From positions 1,077,681,083 to 1,077,745,082 of the forward strand of contig NC_056732.1 of the NCBI RefSeq assembly GCF_019279795.1: 64,000 bases of DNA. The letters are read 5' to 3'. Shown here piece after piece: positions 1 to 12,599 of the stretch (the stretch's first letter is position 1; each line of letters begins with the position of its first letter). The notes under the pieces are model-generated. The model was not told where the DNA came from. It saw only the letters and a program-made list of their open reading frames with translations, and ran no database searches. Source of the DNA: Protopterus annectens (Eukaryota; Chordata; Ceratodontiformes; Protopteridae). Position numbers and translations under genes: made by a program.

Positions 1-414
1 CTACTTGAAGTGTGGTGTGAGGTTTTCAGCGGGGATTGGTTGTTCCAGAGCTGCCGTAGAAGAGGTTGGTGTGCAGATGTTTCATGCCATCCACTATGAT
101 ATGTTATTGCCACTTGCGCGTATGACTCTTATTTAGGACTACTGAATGCTGTGTTCCTTTCTGCAGCACCTCATGAAAGACTTCATTAATCAAGCCGTTG
201 AACTGAATGCTACTCAAAAAAAACATTCTTGTGTCCTAAAAAGGTCTCTGCATACATTTGTGGTTGCCAGGCTCTGGAACACTGAACCATGGAACACTTT
301 TATTTATTTATGAATTTGTTAACTACATAAACCCACTAGACAAAAGTGTCCCTTTAAAGGGCAGATCTGAGAACAGCATCTCGTCAAGTGGCTTAGAGTC
401 AGACAGTAGAGAAA

Positions 415-502
415 TGGCGGTATAGGGAATCAAACCCTGTACCATTGACTAAAGGAAACAGCTCATTATCAGATCAGAGCCTTAATCCTGTCTGCTACCT
501 GC
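415..502 (-). mobile_element. Possible tRNA-derived SINE head
   Basis: Read on the minus strand, the stretch has a box-B-like GGTTTGATTCCC (425-436) and, about 45 bases upstream of it, a weak box-A-like segment with a TAGC start near 490-500. Spacing is roughly that of a Pol III tRNA promoter. The first part does not fold into a convincing cloverleaf, so a functional tRNA is unlikely. A SINE head is the best guess, but no tail was identified. Confidence 0.3.
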
Positions 503-874
503 CAGACTTTTATGCTTATCTAGAACAGTCAAAAAGGTTATGACATAATAAAAGCTGTTTTACCCACTATTTACACATACTAAATAAAAACATTTTTAAT
601 GTATTTTGGGGCTCTTAAAACATCCTCCACATCATAGATTTCACAGACTGCTTATTACAGTTCTTAAAGATTTTTGTGCATCATGACCCACAATGAGTTA
701 GCTACCACGCTGCACGTGAGCCGTGTTTTTAATAAATTTCTATTAAAACCAAGGCCCAAATAAATGTAGTGTTTCCTTTGTGACATCACCTTAGGAGCTT
801 CTATGGTGTTATACGGAGCATTTCTGTGCACTTTCCTGAGCTGATGTCACTGAGGTTAAAGAGCATATTCAACT

Positions 875-974
875 TTCAGTGGCATCAGCAGAGGGAAAGC
901 AAATTTAATGAGTACTTCAGTGAATTCAGTGGCATCAGCAGAGGGAAAGCAAATTTAATGAGTACTTCAGTGAA
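875..974. repeat. Perfect 50-bp tandem duplication
   Basis: The 50 bases at 875-924 are repeated without a mismatch at 925-974, both beginning TTCAGTGGCATCAGC. Perfect identity implies a recent slippage or unequal-exchange event. A 76-codon open frame crosses the repeat by chance; it has no recognisable domain. Confidence 0.95.
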
Positions 975-2896
975 TGGCAGAGGAAAAACATTTACCCTTT
1001 GGGTGAAAATGCTAATCGGCAGTTTATGTGGCACATATGGTGGTACTAAATGTTAAGTCACCAAGTGTGATGATACACTTTCAGCTGAGGTGCTTAATAT
1101 TTGTCTTTGGTTAGCAATTTTGCCAAATTTCAGTATACCACTGATGATTTTATGGCCAGCAAACTTGAAGTTCTGAATACATCTTTTGAACATATTCTGC
1201 ATTTAATGCGCTGTCTTAACTAAAATCTTTTCTTGGGACGTGAACTGACTTTCATATAACCTTGTATTACTTCCTTTCCAGTCTGCAAGAGCTTTTGATT
1301 AGCAGTTTATTTCATGGAAAGCATCCTTTGGTTGCTATTATTTGCTTTCAGAGAATTTTCCTTATTACTGGTTCTGATGCCTGAATTTCCTTATTTGGTC
1401 TTTTGTAAAGATAATTTCCTTGCATACAAATTTAGTGTTCCTACCAAATTTAATGTCTGTCTTAAATTTAAATCAATCCACCCACCTGCCATTTCATTAT
1501 TCAGAGAATGTCAGTCAGGGTTATGCTTACTGTGTATTTTAAGATTTATTTAATTAAGACATCATATTACTCACATCAAAGACTACAGAATTCTATTTTG
1601 TTAAAAAAATGTATTAGGGCTCTCAAATGATTTTAAAATGAGCCTAAAACAATGCACACAGATTGCATTGAATTTTGTCACATGACTGAGGTGAGGAATT
1701 ACTCTGGTCCTTTTTCTCTCCTCAGGGTATATGGCCCTTTCTTTTGCTAATATTTATGTCATAACCTGTTGCAGTCATGTCATTTCTCTAATCAGGTAAT
1801 ATAGCTGAGATAGTTGTCCTTTGACAGACAGGATAATTTTCTCTGCAGTGCCCCTCAAGGCCATCGGCTGGAATCCAGTCCATTGTCTTCACTTGCCTTC
1901 ACCATGTCCTCTAGTGCTGCTTGGGCTTGCTTTAAGGGTGATGTTTTAAATTAGACCCATTTAATTTAAATTTAATTTATCAACTTGCAAGCCAGTTAAG
2001 GGAACTAGTTACTGTGGATCCTTTTCAGACTGTTATATAGGGATGTACCAGAGATTACAAATGTTTCCATTTGACAGGGTTAAGTTGCAGAAAAGACAAC
2101 ATAGACTCTGTAATTTTCTTGGCTTAGCGATGAGGCTTGTCAGTTACCCCTAAAATGATGTAAGATGCCTACAGTGCCATTTTGTCTCTTCATTTATTTC
2201 ATATCACTAAGCTTTTTTCTGGCTTTGTCATTCTTCAGAAGGAAAGCCTGTCTAAAAGTCATTTTGAGCCAGCAGGAAACTGAGAAGAATCAGATAAGCC
2301 TGCTTTAGCATGCATGATCTTGATACTGAATGCTTTGGTTAGTAAATATTCCCATGCAGTCCTAATACCAGGTGACAACGGCTGAAACATGACTTTCTGG
2401 GAATGAAGAGCATCTCATAAATAAACACTGCAGCTGCATAGATATATTTTACCTTGAGTGTCCATCAGATTCTTTATTATTACAGGAGCTTGTTGGAAAT
2501 ATGTTTCACATTGGCAGTTTTGTATGCAGTAATGATTTCTGTAATTATAAATACAGTCTTCTGAATGCTATTATGACAATAGAATATCTTTTTTGTTCTG
2601 CTGTTCATACACTATGCATAGCTATCTGTGGTGCATAGGCTTATTAAAGATGACAGCATTTTAGAAAGCAGTACAACCCAGCTGGCATACCTTAGATTCA
2701 GTCTTTTACAGATGGAAATCATGATATATAGAAGTAAAACTTCTCTATTATTGGCAAGAGGTTTCAGTCTTTCCCAAGACTAGTACAGTGTCAAGTGCCA
2801 TAGGTCAGAGTTTTTAGTATAACATGTAAATATAATAAAGGCATTCTGGTGTGATGATTTGGTCTGCTGTGCCTTCTTGGTTAAATTATGCTGTTG

Positions 2897-3150
2897 GTCT
2901 TTCGGCTTTTCCTGGTTAGGGGTCATCATAGTGGAACTCTGGTTCGCAGTAGATTTTTATGGTGCCGCGTTTCCAGCCTGACACCCAACTTTCAGCAAAG
3001 GCATGCCCATTCATCCATGTCTTTCAGAGGCCACTCGACCACAGGGAGGACATGCAGACTTCACACAGAAGGCACTCCAGCCAAGAATCAAACAGGAGAA
3101 CCTCTTGCTGTGAGGTAGTAACGCTACTGCTGTACCACTGCGGCTCTGCC
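2897..3150 (-). mobile_element. V-SINE-like repeat (copy 1)
   Basis: On the minus strand the repeat runs from a tRNA-like head (AGCCGCAGTGGTACAGCAG, then a box-B-like stretch ending GTTTGATTC) into a conserved body (GCCTTCTGTGTGAAGTCTGC, CATGTCCTCCCTGTG). It ends in a tail with GACCCCTAACCAGGAAAAGC next to 2897. The same modules recur at 16.85 kb and 20.84 kb, so this is a dispersed family. The layout of tRNA head, strongly conserved centre and LINE-type tail fits the V-SINE superfamily of fishes and other vertebrates. The subfamily is not determined. It lies inside the inferred junctophilin intron, antisense to the gene. Confidence 0.8.
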
Positions 3151-6100
3151 TGTGCTAATTTCATCTTTTTATGCTAACTGTAAAACAAACTCCACACAGT
3201 AGCTTTTATGGAATATATTTACAGGAGGTTAAACTGTATCAATGTCTAAAGTATTTTACGTAAGTGTAGGAGTGTAGGTATTTACTTTTTGGATATTTTG
3301 GGCCTGTTTTTTCACAACTTAAGGCAGCTGTAATTCTTGCACTCAAAGTTACAGTTCTCCGCTTGGGACAAGGACCCACATCTTGCTTCCTTAGCATCAC
3401 AATTAGATCAACAACTCTGCCTCTAGGTGTCACAGTCAATCCATTATTTGGTGTTTTAAGTATATTTTCTCCTCGATTATCCCCATTTTCAGAAATGCAT
3501 GATGTAGACTTTAAAATCTTCTACCAGCTTCATAATGATAATTATTATGATGCCAGCCAAGGAATACCATATATTTTACTGGTAACTTTTCCTAAGGCAG
3601 AGCATTCATTTACTATGGTATCATATAAGTGACACAAGTTCTTTCTTAAAAATGAGGTTATCTCTCATGGAACAACAGTGACATATCTGTCTAGAGCCTG
3701 GAAAGATGTATTACACTGAATGTTGTGCTTGTACTATAACTGGTCCTTATCTCTTTCATATCAGGACATTTTCAGCTTAGCTGGAATGAAAAGCATAAGA
3801 TGAAATGAAACAGTGAATCCTGTATGCATACCAGAAAGAGGCCAAAAGTATCTGTCCAATAAAGTAAGCAGAGTGCTCTCCATACTCAATGTGCTTAATT
3901 CTGGAAAGGATTGCAGATGAAAAAACAAAAGTCATCATCTGCTCGTGCAGGTTTTGCTTTATCTCTTTACATCCATTTCACACTACATGTATGATCCTTG
4001 ACAGCCCTGCTGTGTAGTCGACTACCTAGTCTGTCGTATGCAAGAGCTTGGTGATATCCACTAGGTGTGCTTTGTATACTGTGTACCAGGCCTTGTATGG
4101 ACAGCATCTCACCCACAGTGCTAGCAAATTGTTGCATGTTTGTTGATGCTCACTTCTCCATACTGTGCAGTAAGCTGCAGCTCAGTCTGAGATCTAATTC
4201 TGAAACACAAAAGCATCTCTGTATAATGACATACTGCCTTTGGGAGTTATAGTGGGCACAATAGGGGGCACAGTACAATGGCAGTGTGTGTCCTATGGGG
4301 CATATACCTGGGAGAGGAGATATTCCAATACTTGCAGTGGACTTATCCATTTCAAAGGCATCAGAGGTGTCCAAGAAGGGGATAGTCAATGTCAAAGATC
4401 ACATACTTAATCCTTATCCCTAAACTTACTCCATCTCTAAGATTTGGAGAAATACCTATAACATAAGAAGGATTCAGGAAGTTATGCGGCAGAAAGAGAG
4501 ATCAAAAAAGAGCAGAGTGAATGGGAAAGTAACCAGAAATTGAATCACCATTATTAGAAGATGTGATGCTTTGGTAATCATTCATCACTTTGCCTAACAA
4601 ACTATTGTATTAAGATTCATGATTTCATGCTTGTGGAATGGGCTCACGTCCTCATTGAAATAGCCATTGTTTTACAAATTGGTAGTAATTGTCTCTGGCT
4701 TCTAGGGATGGTTAGTGCTTTGCTAGTCATATTGTACCTGGTCATGTCCCTTAGTTATGTCACATTTCTTCTTGAAGACGTGATGATTGAAGGTGGTTGG
4801 TTATACTTAATAAATAAGCAGAATGATAAGAGTTATAGACTTGTTTTACTTAAAAATGTATGTTAATTCACATTTTGTTATTCTGTCAGCTTTTAAAGTT
4901 AATAGTACTAGTTTGAAAAGTGTCCATGATTATCCCTGATTATTTCTGGATTTGTTCCTGATTCTGGAGGTAAGGTGTTGAGAGGTATGATACCGTGTGA
5001 GGTAACAAATGTAAATAGGCTGCCCCTTTTGCGCGCACAAAAAAAAAATACTTGCTGTCCTCAAAAAATACAAGTGTGACTGCATGAGAATTATTGGCCA
5101 ATGTGGCATTTATTTTCAAACAACAAGCATTCTTCAAGTACATGCGAGTCCTCTCTACATATTTAGGTATGAATCTCTATTCACTTTCATTAAGGGCAGA
5201 AGTAACCCAATTTCTTTCATTGTTTGTATAATTGTTTAAGGACACGTTATGCTACCAACAACTCTGCTTAATGTGTGTATTCTGAATACTTTGTCTATGT
5301 TACTCTGTAACTGTTGTAACCCATTATTGAACATGTTCAGTAAACACTGAACTGAGTGTTGTAATATGGCTTGTTTTGTTGGCGGATCTTTTTGTTACCC
5401 TTTTGTCATGTGGTCTAGGGTGTAGGTAGAAATTGTCTTGCAGCCAGTCCACTTACCTGATTAACAAATGAAAGTACAAAAATGCAGTTATGTCAAAGTT
5501 CGTATGTATGTGCAGCAGGGGTATAATGGGGTACTTATTAAGAGGGTGTAGGGGAGTAAAGCCACTGCCCCAGTTAAAACTGCTATAAGGAATCACATAT
5601 TTTTAGAATTCCCTGATTACAGTTTACTTTTCAAAGTGTTAGGAATTGCAAGATCTCCAAATGCAGTGCCAAAAATGTTGGCTCTACTCTCAGGATAAGA
5701 ACACCTCACACAGTGAAGTGCACCCCAGCTGTGCCAGAGAGGGACCAGACATCATTACTGAGCTTATAGCTATAGATTACATAATTAACCTCTCCCTTTT
5801 CCTGTTCCAGGACATCTCAGCATACTTTTGGAAACATGGTTATACCATACTTAAAAATCAGAGACTTTCCTGTCTTGAAAATTACTGTTCAGTTTGTACC
5901 CTCTGGTTCTGAACAAACATTCTGTAGAAGATTGTACCAAAAGTTCTAGAGTTTATAACCAGATGTAGCCTTTTGTTTATTTTTACTGAGGGCATGTGCA
6001 TAAATACTTTGGAATACTTACATGCAATCTTTTCTTGGACCTAAAAATCCCTTTTGACGACACTGACTGTAGCTACTATACGTTACCTCCCAGACATAGC

Positions 6101-7019
6101 TTTCACTGTTAGACTTCTTAATTACTATCCCATCTTTTGTTTTACAGGGTTCAGAGATCATGGCAGTTCTGTTTTAGCTTTACATTTATAAGCTTCATAA
6201 ATGATCTCTCCTTTACTGCAGACTACATTACTTTATAAGGTGAGGAGTTTACTCCGCTTATTCGAAGTTACTTCATCTTTTGAAATCCAAGCTGTTCTAA
6301 AACAAGGTCTAGGGTTACTGTCGTGTCAATCACTCATCACCTGTCAGCCACAGCTCATTGCCACCTCTTTAACTGCTGAACTCATCTAAAATGTCCATTC
6401 AGATTTTATGTCACAGACTTCCTTTTGAATAAGGGAGAAGCTCTTATAGAGGTGTGAATTGAATTCTTCCCACACAAGTGTCTGCTGTGCATACTCAAGA
6501 TACCATTCCTATGTGTTTAGGTTTTCTTGTCTTCCAGTCACTGCCTTGGTCATCTGATCTAACTCAGTACAGGTGGTGGTTATTTCACAGCATAGCACGT
6601 CTCCTCACCTCAATGCCCAGATCATATGTCTTCATGTTTGTTGGCACAAATGTAATGCTGATGCTGTACATTTTGACTCTGGTACCAGGGACACAATGAA
6701 CAGAACGTGGTGATTATTGGTAATCATGATATACAAGTCTAATAACTGTTCCCCAGTTGGGTTTAATTTAGGCAAACCAATGCCAAGCACGCCACCTCCA
6801 AGTATCTCTGCCATTCTACACGTGAACATTAATGTCTCTGAAACAACAAGAGTCAGTAGGTGAGACCATACAGAGCACCACAACCACAGCCTCCAAAAAA
6901 GTCAAATGCTCTGACTGACTGTATATGTGCAAACAACAATCATTATCCTTTATGTGTCTCATAGTTTCATTGTCCTATCTGGTGACTTAGAAAGCATGGG
7001 CAGGTCATTGCCCATGCTG

Positions 7020-8512
7020 TTCTCAGCAGAGATGGAGGAATGCTGGCATTGACTGACATCATCATTGGGAGGGGCACTTTGAGGAGCTTACAAACTCTGT
7101 TGACATGCCGTCTTCTGGGGAGGCTTTGGAGAAGCAACTGATGAAATGTGATGCATTTGTGTAGATAACTTTAGTGCAGTGTTCAGACATCTGTGTGGTG
7201 GTGAGACTGTGGAAGTGGATGAGATCCAGGTGGAATTTCTGAAGGCACTGGATATTGTCAGGATGCCATAGATAACATGTATTTTCAGTGTTGCATGAAA
7301 AGCAGGAACAGTTCTTGCAGACTGGCAAACTGGAATGATGATCCCTATTTTTGAAAAAGGAGATATGAGGGATTGTTACAGTTATTCAAACCTCTTATTC
7401 AAAAGAAGCAGTGAGAATTCCATCCTTTCAGTGAAAAAGTGAATTATCTCTTTGATCCTGCAATCATATTGGAAGGATCATAAGAGTTAGACAGCCCTGA
7501 CTAAATGCATTTTGTAAACTTGGAGAAGGCATGTGATTGTATGCCCTGGAATGTCTTGTGGGAGGTTTGTCAATGATATGTGGTATTGGGGCTACGGCAG
7601 CATGCCGTTCAGCTCCTGTGTTTGGGAAGTAAGAGATATTTTCACATTCTTAGCATTGCATTGCATATATTCAAGGTGGACAAAGGTCTTCACCAAGGAT
7701 TTTCCTACTCTGTCCTTCTGTTTTTTTTTTCTTGGATAGGATATCAAGGAGCAGCCATGTTTAGAGCACATACAGTTTCAGGACTGAACATAGCATCTCC
7801 ATCATTAGCAGATAATGTTGTCCTCTTGGTCTCAAATAACTGTGTTCCCCAGCGTACACTGCTGAGATGATAATTAGTTCCCCAAAATAAGAGGTCAGGG
7901 TTTTTTCTGAGGAAAAGAGGGGATGATTGTAAACAGCTAAAGGTGGAGCACTTATCTTAAGTGGGTGTGATCATTTACCCTGGTATCTTGCTCATGAGTG
8001 AAGTTAGAGAGGATTGGAGAAGGACCATCACTGATAGTAATACTACAATCATTGCATTAGACAGTGCTAGCAACGCAAGAGTTTAGGCCTAGCATGAAGA
8101 TCTCAGTCTACAGGTTATCTGTGTCCCTAGCCTCAGTTATGGCCATAAACTCTTATCAGAAACTAAAAGTGTGAGATGACAGGTACAAGTGGAGAAATAC
8201 AATTACTTTGCAAGTTTGTTAATTTAACTGTTCATGACAAAGTGAAGAGCTCTACAATCCAGGAGGATCACAGAGTAGAGCTGTTGCTTCTCTCATCAGG
8301 AGGAGCCAATTGAGGTAGTTTGGACACCTAGAGAGGATGCCCACTGGGTTGCCTCCTGGTACCAAGCAGAGTCCAGTAGGAGCCCTAGGGCAGACTCAGG
8401 ATTTGCTGAATGTATCTCTTAAGCAACCTGAGACTGCCTTGGGTCACCTTTGATGAGCAAGAAACAGTTTGAGACAAGCAGTTTAGAAAATGGATGGATT
8501 TGTTTTAGGTAG
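7020..8512 (+). pseudogene. Degraded LINE (reverse transcriptase region and 3' end)
   Basis: Conceptual frames, switching often, give pieces typical of a fish-type non-LTR retrotransposon: FEKGD near 7350, LEKACDCMPWNVLWEV near 7520-7570 (usual form DLEKAFDRVP), SLADNVVLLVS near 7800-7840 (the ADD catalytic motif appears as ADN) and FGHLERMPTG near 8320. The copy ends at AAAATGGATGGATTTG, like the GGATGGATG tails of these LINEs. It is heavily broken by stops and frameshifts and cannot be active. The clade (RTE or a relative) is uncertain. It sits in sense orientation in the inferred junctophilin intron. Confidence 0.75.
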
Positions 8513-9214
8513 GCACTGTTATTTTTTGCGGAGTGGCTGTGTTTTCACATCATGTGAACCTTCATCTGTTTCATGTTTAGTTTCAATGAAGTGGAGTTAC
8601 AGTGATGCAGGTATATATGATAAATACTTCATGACATGGGTACCTACACTTCAGCTCTGGTATACATTATCACAGCCCTTTGTCAGAGTTCACTGTAGGA
8701 TAAAATTTACATATTTTTTCTCACAATCACTTACACACACATTGCTATATTCTTGTCTCTGAATGTCATCAGCATTTATTTTTATTATAAGCAGATAACA
8801 GAAATCCTGAAACAACTTTACTTCTAGGCTATGTATTACTATTGGAAGAAAGAAAGAGAAAAATAAAGAAAGGAAAACAGGAAAACAACGATAAGACCCT
8901 GTCTTCCATTTTTTTTGTGTCATTATCCTAGGCAGTTGTTTCCTAGTGCCAAATGGTCATATCAGTCATATGCCCGCCATGAGTTGAGACATTATTAAAT
9001 AATGCTGTCATGACGTTTATTTTAAAAAACACATAAGCCCCTTTACTTATCTGCACCATTTTTTTAAACATAATTGTTGTCCATATAACAATGATTCGAG
9101 ACCATCTGGTAGCCATACTTAAAATTGTTGTTTTGTACTGGTTGTGTTTGTTTGTATGAGTTTTCTGTATATTTTCTGCATCATACTAAAGCTCATATTC
9201 TAACATAGTGCTGT

Positions 9215-9231
9215 CATTTTTCTGTTGTCAG
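9215..9231 (+). promoter_or_regulatory. JPH1: Splice acceptor of the junctophilin terminal coding exon
   Basis: A pyrimidine-rich run (CATTTTTCTGTTGTCAG) ends with AG at 9230-9231. It lies exactly one codon boundary before a reading frame that matches the junctophilin C-terminus, so a phase-0 acceptor is supported both by signal and by protein homology. Confidence 0.8.
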
Positions 9232-9327
9232 GGTCCCAATTCTATTTTCATTGGCATGGTTATGCTGCTGAATATTGGTTTAGCCATTCTGTTTGTTCAT
9301 TTTCTGACTTGATCAGAAATGTAAAAG
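9232..9327 (+). CDS. JPH1: Junctophilin, last coding exon (C-terminal membrane anchor), JPH1-like
   Basis: The exon encodes 26 residues starting GPNSIF and ending LNIGLAILFVHFLT, then TGA at 9310-9312. Junctophilins bridge the plasma membrane (through N-terminal MORN repeats) and the sarcoplasmic or endoplasmic reticulum (through this single C-terminal transmembrane segment), keeping calcium channels of the two membranes close together in excitable cells. The hydrophobic segment MVMLLNIGLAILFVHFL is the family hallmark; VMLL...FVHFLT fits JPH1 better than JPH2 (VILL...FVHLLT) from memory. The exon is bounded by a good AG acceptor (9231) and a strong donor (AAAAG/GTAAGA, GT at 9328-9329) only 15 bases after the stop. 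The frame shows no damage. Earlier exons are outside the window. Junctophilin identity is near certain; the paralogue is likely. Confidence 0.85.
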
Positions 9328-10750
9328 GTAAGAACGTTTTTTTTCTTTGTTGAAATTTAATTCTGTCTTCAAAGCATAAATATAATTTTGCAAACTGTTA
9401 ATGCTCCCTGCTTTAATTTTAGCTATGCCTGAATGTGATTCAACATAATTACTTAATGATCTAACTGTTTTGACCCTTCAGTGAAGTCTTGACAACTAGT
9501 GGTATTAGCCCACAATTCTCTGCAGTTGTCATCGGCTGGTTTAATGGCACCCGTCATTCTCAAAGGAAAAGGAAGCTTGAATTTAAAGTGGGACACAAGA
9601 GAGATGAGCGCTGGAACATTCAGTCAGTGGGCTGATCAGTTCACTTATGATGATTTGTAGCTCTGGTGTTCTCTGTGATCAGCCATGTGGGAAAGCAATT
9701 AAAAACCTGCTGAATCAGCGTTAGTAGTGATGTACATGGCTAGCACGTCTGATCTTACACAATGTGACTAAAGTGGAAATGTGTGGAGTTGCACTTTTGT
9801 AGATGGACATTAACAGCTGTCTTATAATGTTAACATCTGATGTTTGTAGCTTAGAGATGGGAAAAAAAAATGACTGACAGAGGAATGTGGTCATGGATTC
9901 TGTTGCAGTGGATCGAATTTTCAGTGTTCACGTCCTTCTGTTTAGAGGAAATACATTGGCATCATCACTCTTCAGTCTTATTCTTTTACCTGCCACCACC
10001 GCCATCTCCTGCGCTGTTCTGGGAGATTGAATTTCAGCCCCCATGTGCATGATTTTGTTCATTTTAGTGTTAATTTTAATTTCTACCTTTTATATAATCA
10101 GATTCTGTAACTATGTCTGGTTCATATTTCTTTTGTTAGACACCATAAGAACAAGAAGTAGCTCTTGTGTCTAATTGTGCAGTTATGGAAGGAACGCTCT
10201 CCAGATACTTGGCAGTCCATAAGACACACATTATTTTATGGAATGCACAATTCACAAAATGTTTTTACATCATTACTTTCATATCTTATAGCACTTACAA
10301 AAATACAAGTTAGGCACAGTTATTAATACAGCTGAGCCAAGGTATTTCATATTTTATAGGTATATATAAAAATTGCTCACTGAGTGTTTATTTTTATTGC
10401 CATTTTTATTTAACTGCTTCATGGCAACAGTTAAAAAAAATGCATATCCGAGGTTTACCTGCATATTTGCATCTGCTGCTGTTTAGATGCCTGAAGTTAG
10501 TAGCTGGTGGATTTTGAACTCTGCTGTATAAAATATATGTAGCTCCAAGACATCAGCTGGTCTGGGGGCAGACTTGTCTGCATGGGCACGGTTGCAATGA
10601 GGTGTAGGAAGTAAATTATAATTTTTGTGTTGAACACATTCAGGTGGAGCATTTGGGGTACTTTTAAAATGTTAATAGACCTGACACCTTTATGTTCTTA
10701 ATGTTCAGCAAAGTTTACCTCGGCATAAAAACCTCACTTTTTTCTTTTAG
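9328..10750 (+). other. JPH1: Probable 3' UTR intron of the junctophilin gene (or contiguous 3' UTR)
   Basis: The stretch begins with a strong donor (GTAAGA) and ends with a strong acceptor: a pyrimidine tract CTCACTTTTTTCTTTTAG with AG at 10749-10750. A stop codon 15 bases upstream of a junction is compatible with escape from nonsense-mediated decay. If the donor is not used, the same bases are simply 3' UTR. No coding frame of note is present. Confidence 0.45.
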
Positions 10751-12302
10751 ACTGTTTTGTCTTAATTAGTTAAATGTTTCTAACCAAGGACTGGTCATTG
10801 TGCTGTATTTTACTTACCCTGAGGTATTAAGCATGTTGAATTTTAATTTAATTGCCAATGGGTTCTGTATGTGGTATGACTCACTTGAAGGTTAAACTAG
10901 ATTATGTAGTTTTGAGCATATATTTAAAATTAAAGGGCTTGTGATTGTTGTTTTTTTTTAATTTATTTGTTTGAAAGTTGTTTTTCATTTTGTTTTTGAA
11001 ATTTTGGACTACTTGTGAGTTGGTAAGTTGCATGGGTTAACTTAAAATGACAAGAAAGTATTAATAGTGTAGTGATGCAAAAAAAGAGGGGTATGATCTG
11101 TGTGGGATGAGACTTCTCTTTCAAAATAATCTGATTTCAGTACAGTAACAAAAAGTGGTGTTTTTTGCAGAAGTATGGTGAAAATCCTGTGTGTGTGACC
11201 AGTGTGGAGTAACGAAGAGAACAGAAAGGCAACATATGGAAGTGAACCACACTTTTATATAAATATATATATATTTGAAAATGAATTACATTTGGAATTC
11301 TAACACTAAAAGATGTGTGTAATTCTTGAGGGTCAATCATGAATGTAACACTTGATCCTTGCCTGACAAAATTTTGAAATGTGTTTAACTTGTTCTCAAC
11401 CAGCCTAAGATTGTGAGTGTAAATGGTTAAGAAATTAAAAGAAATCTTTATACAATGTACGCATGTCAAGTTAATTTATAAATATGTACAATTTCTAAGC
11501 TTTTTTTAAAAAGCTCAAGTCAGATACTGTTGTATTTTTCTAAGATGTGCACAGCTGTATTTTAAAATGAAATGCTCTTTATAACTGGTTGTTATAGTGT
11601 ACACGACATTTTGTACAGTGTATGGCTGCTGCTGCTTAACTTTTTCATACTTTACCATTTTGAATATTTGTTTTTTATTTTTGTCCTGAGAAAGAAATTT
11701 GATTTATAGTTCTTTGAACCCAGCCTGCAACATGCATGTTTTTTCAGCTGTAGATCCTGTACTTAAATTTCAGACCTTCTTAAATGACTGTGTCTACAGT
11801 GGTTTTAACTCAGCCTCAGCCTATCTACTTTTATACAGCTGACTCGTATGCTAACCAAGTCAGCTGCAAGGCTGAACTTGCAGTTTTTCCAAGCTGATAC
11901 CAGATTCTTATTTTATATGTTTTTCCACTAAGAAACAAACTGTGCCTTGTAATATCAGCAGCAAAAAGTTTTATTTTATTTTTGATAGAAAGTTCTGTTT
12001 GAAAAGTCCCCGCTTAATGCCCCTAGATATTTCTTAGACAGATATGCTCAGTGAGCATAAAAGTCAGTTGCTTACCTGTTTCTTCTAGTTTTACATATAT
12101 ATATATTATAAACATGATGGTTTCCTACATGTCTGTAATGAGGAAAGTTATAGTTCAGTAAGAAATTGTTTTTACTAGATGTTTGTGTTTCAGTCAAAAC
12201 ACATTAATGATGTCCACTACAATATGGAATTATTTAAATACATGTAAAGTTAAAAAGACATACCTTAGTATTTATTTAATAAAGTATATGTTTTCTGAAA
12301 TG
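10751..12302 (+). other. JPH1: Probable final 3' UTR exon of the junctophilin gene
   Basis: The stretch follows the acceptor at 10750 and ends about 20 bases past an AATAAA (12278-12283). It is AT-rich, free of recognisable repeats (unlike most of the window) and noncoding, as expected of a long 3' UTR. Start and end are inferred from splice and poly(A) signals only. Confidence 0.45.
12278..12283 (+). terminator. JPH1: Poly(A) signal AATAAA, proximal
   Basis: AATAAA is followed 20-25 bases later by a CA and then by a T-rich tract (about 12310-12325), the usual cleavage arrangement. It lies in the orientation of the junctophilin gene. Confidence 0.6.
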
Positions 12303-12415
12303 CATTAGCAGTTTTTTTTTCTTGCTGAACATTCTTTCTTGGTAAGTATGCACACATCTGTTTTGTGTGTGTAAATGTTTTGTTACGGTCTTAAAACATT
12401 TAATGAATGAGATCT

Positions 12416-12421
12416 AATAAA
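12416..12421 (+). terminator. JPH1: Poly(A) signal AATAAA, distal
   Basis: A second AATAAA about 140 bases after the first is followed by GT/T-rich sequence (12428-12455). It could serve as an alternative end for the junctophilin mRNA. Confidence 0.45.
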
Positions 12422-12599
12422 GTTAACATTTTGCTAATATGTTTAGACTTGTTTATACAGAAGTTTATTAGAAACTATCCATCCACAACCTCTTTTTCCC
12501 ATTTTTGCACATGGTGTCCCTTCACAGTGAGAGTCATCTAGAGCCAAGGTTTAATTTACAGCATCTAGTGGCTAACCCTGCCATGGTTGTTCTTCCACA

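Larger units (their letters stand above)
1..9231 (+). other. JPH1: Inferred last coding-region intron of the junctophilin gene
   Basis: No exon was recognised here. The stretch lies directly upstream of the splice acceptor of the junctophilin terminal coding exon, so it is inferred to be intron of that gene on the + strand. It contains a 50-bp tandem duplication, a V-SINE-like repeat, a possible tRNA-type SINE head and an old LINE relic, each listed separately. Short open frames of 60-96 codons occur but resemble no family known to me and lack coding character. The preceding junctophilin exon, which should encode the divergent region, was not found, so it probably lies left of base 1. Confidence 0.6.

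Noticed and set aside
4067-4866. Possible membrane-protein exon (frame 4627-4866 with hydrophobic stretches)
   Set aside because: Hydrophobic composition is common in AT-rich noncoding DNA; no splice borders or family match could be supported.
9870-10052. 60-codon frame downstream of the junctophilin stop
   Set aside because: It lies in the inferred UTR or UTR intron and has low-complexity Ser/Pro/Phe content without homology.
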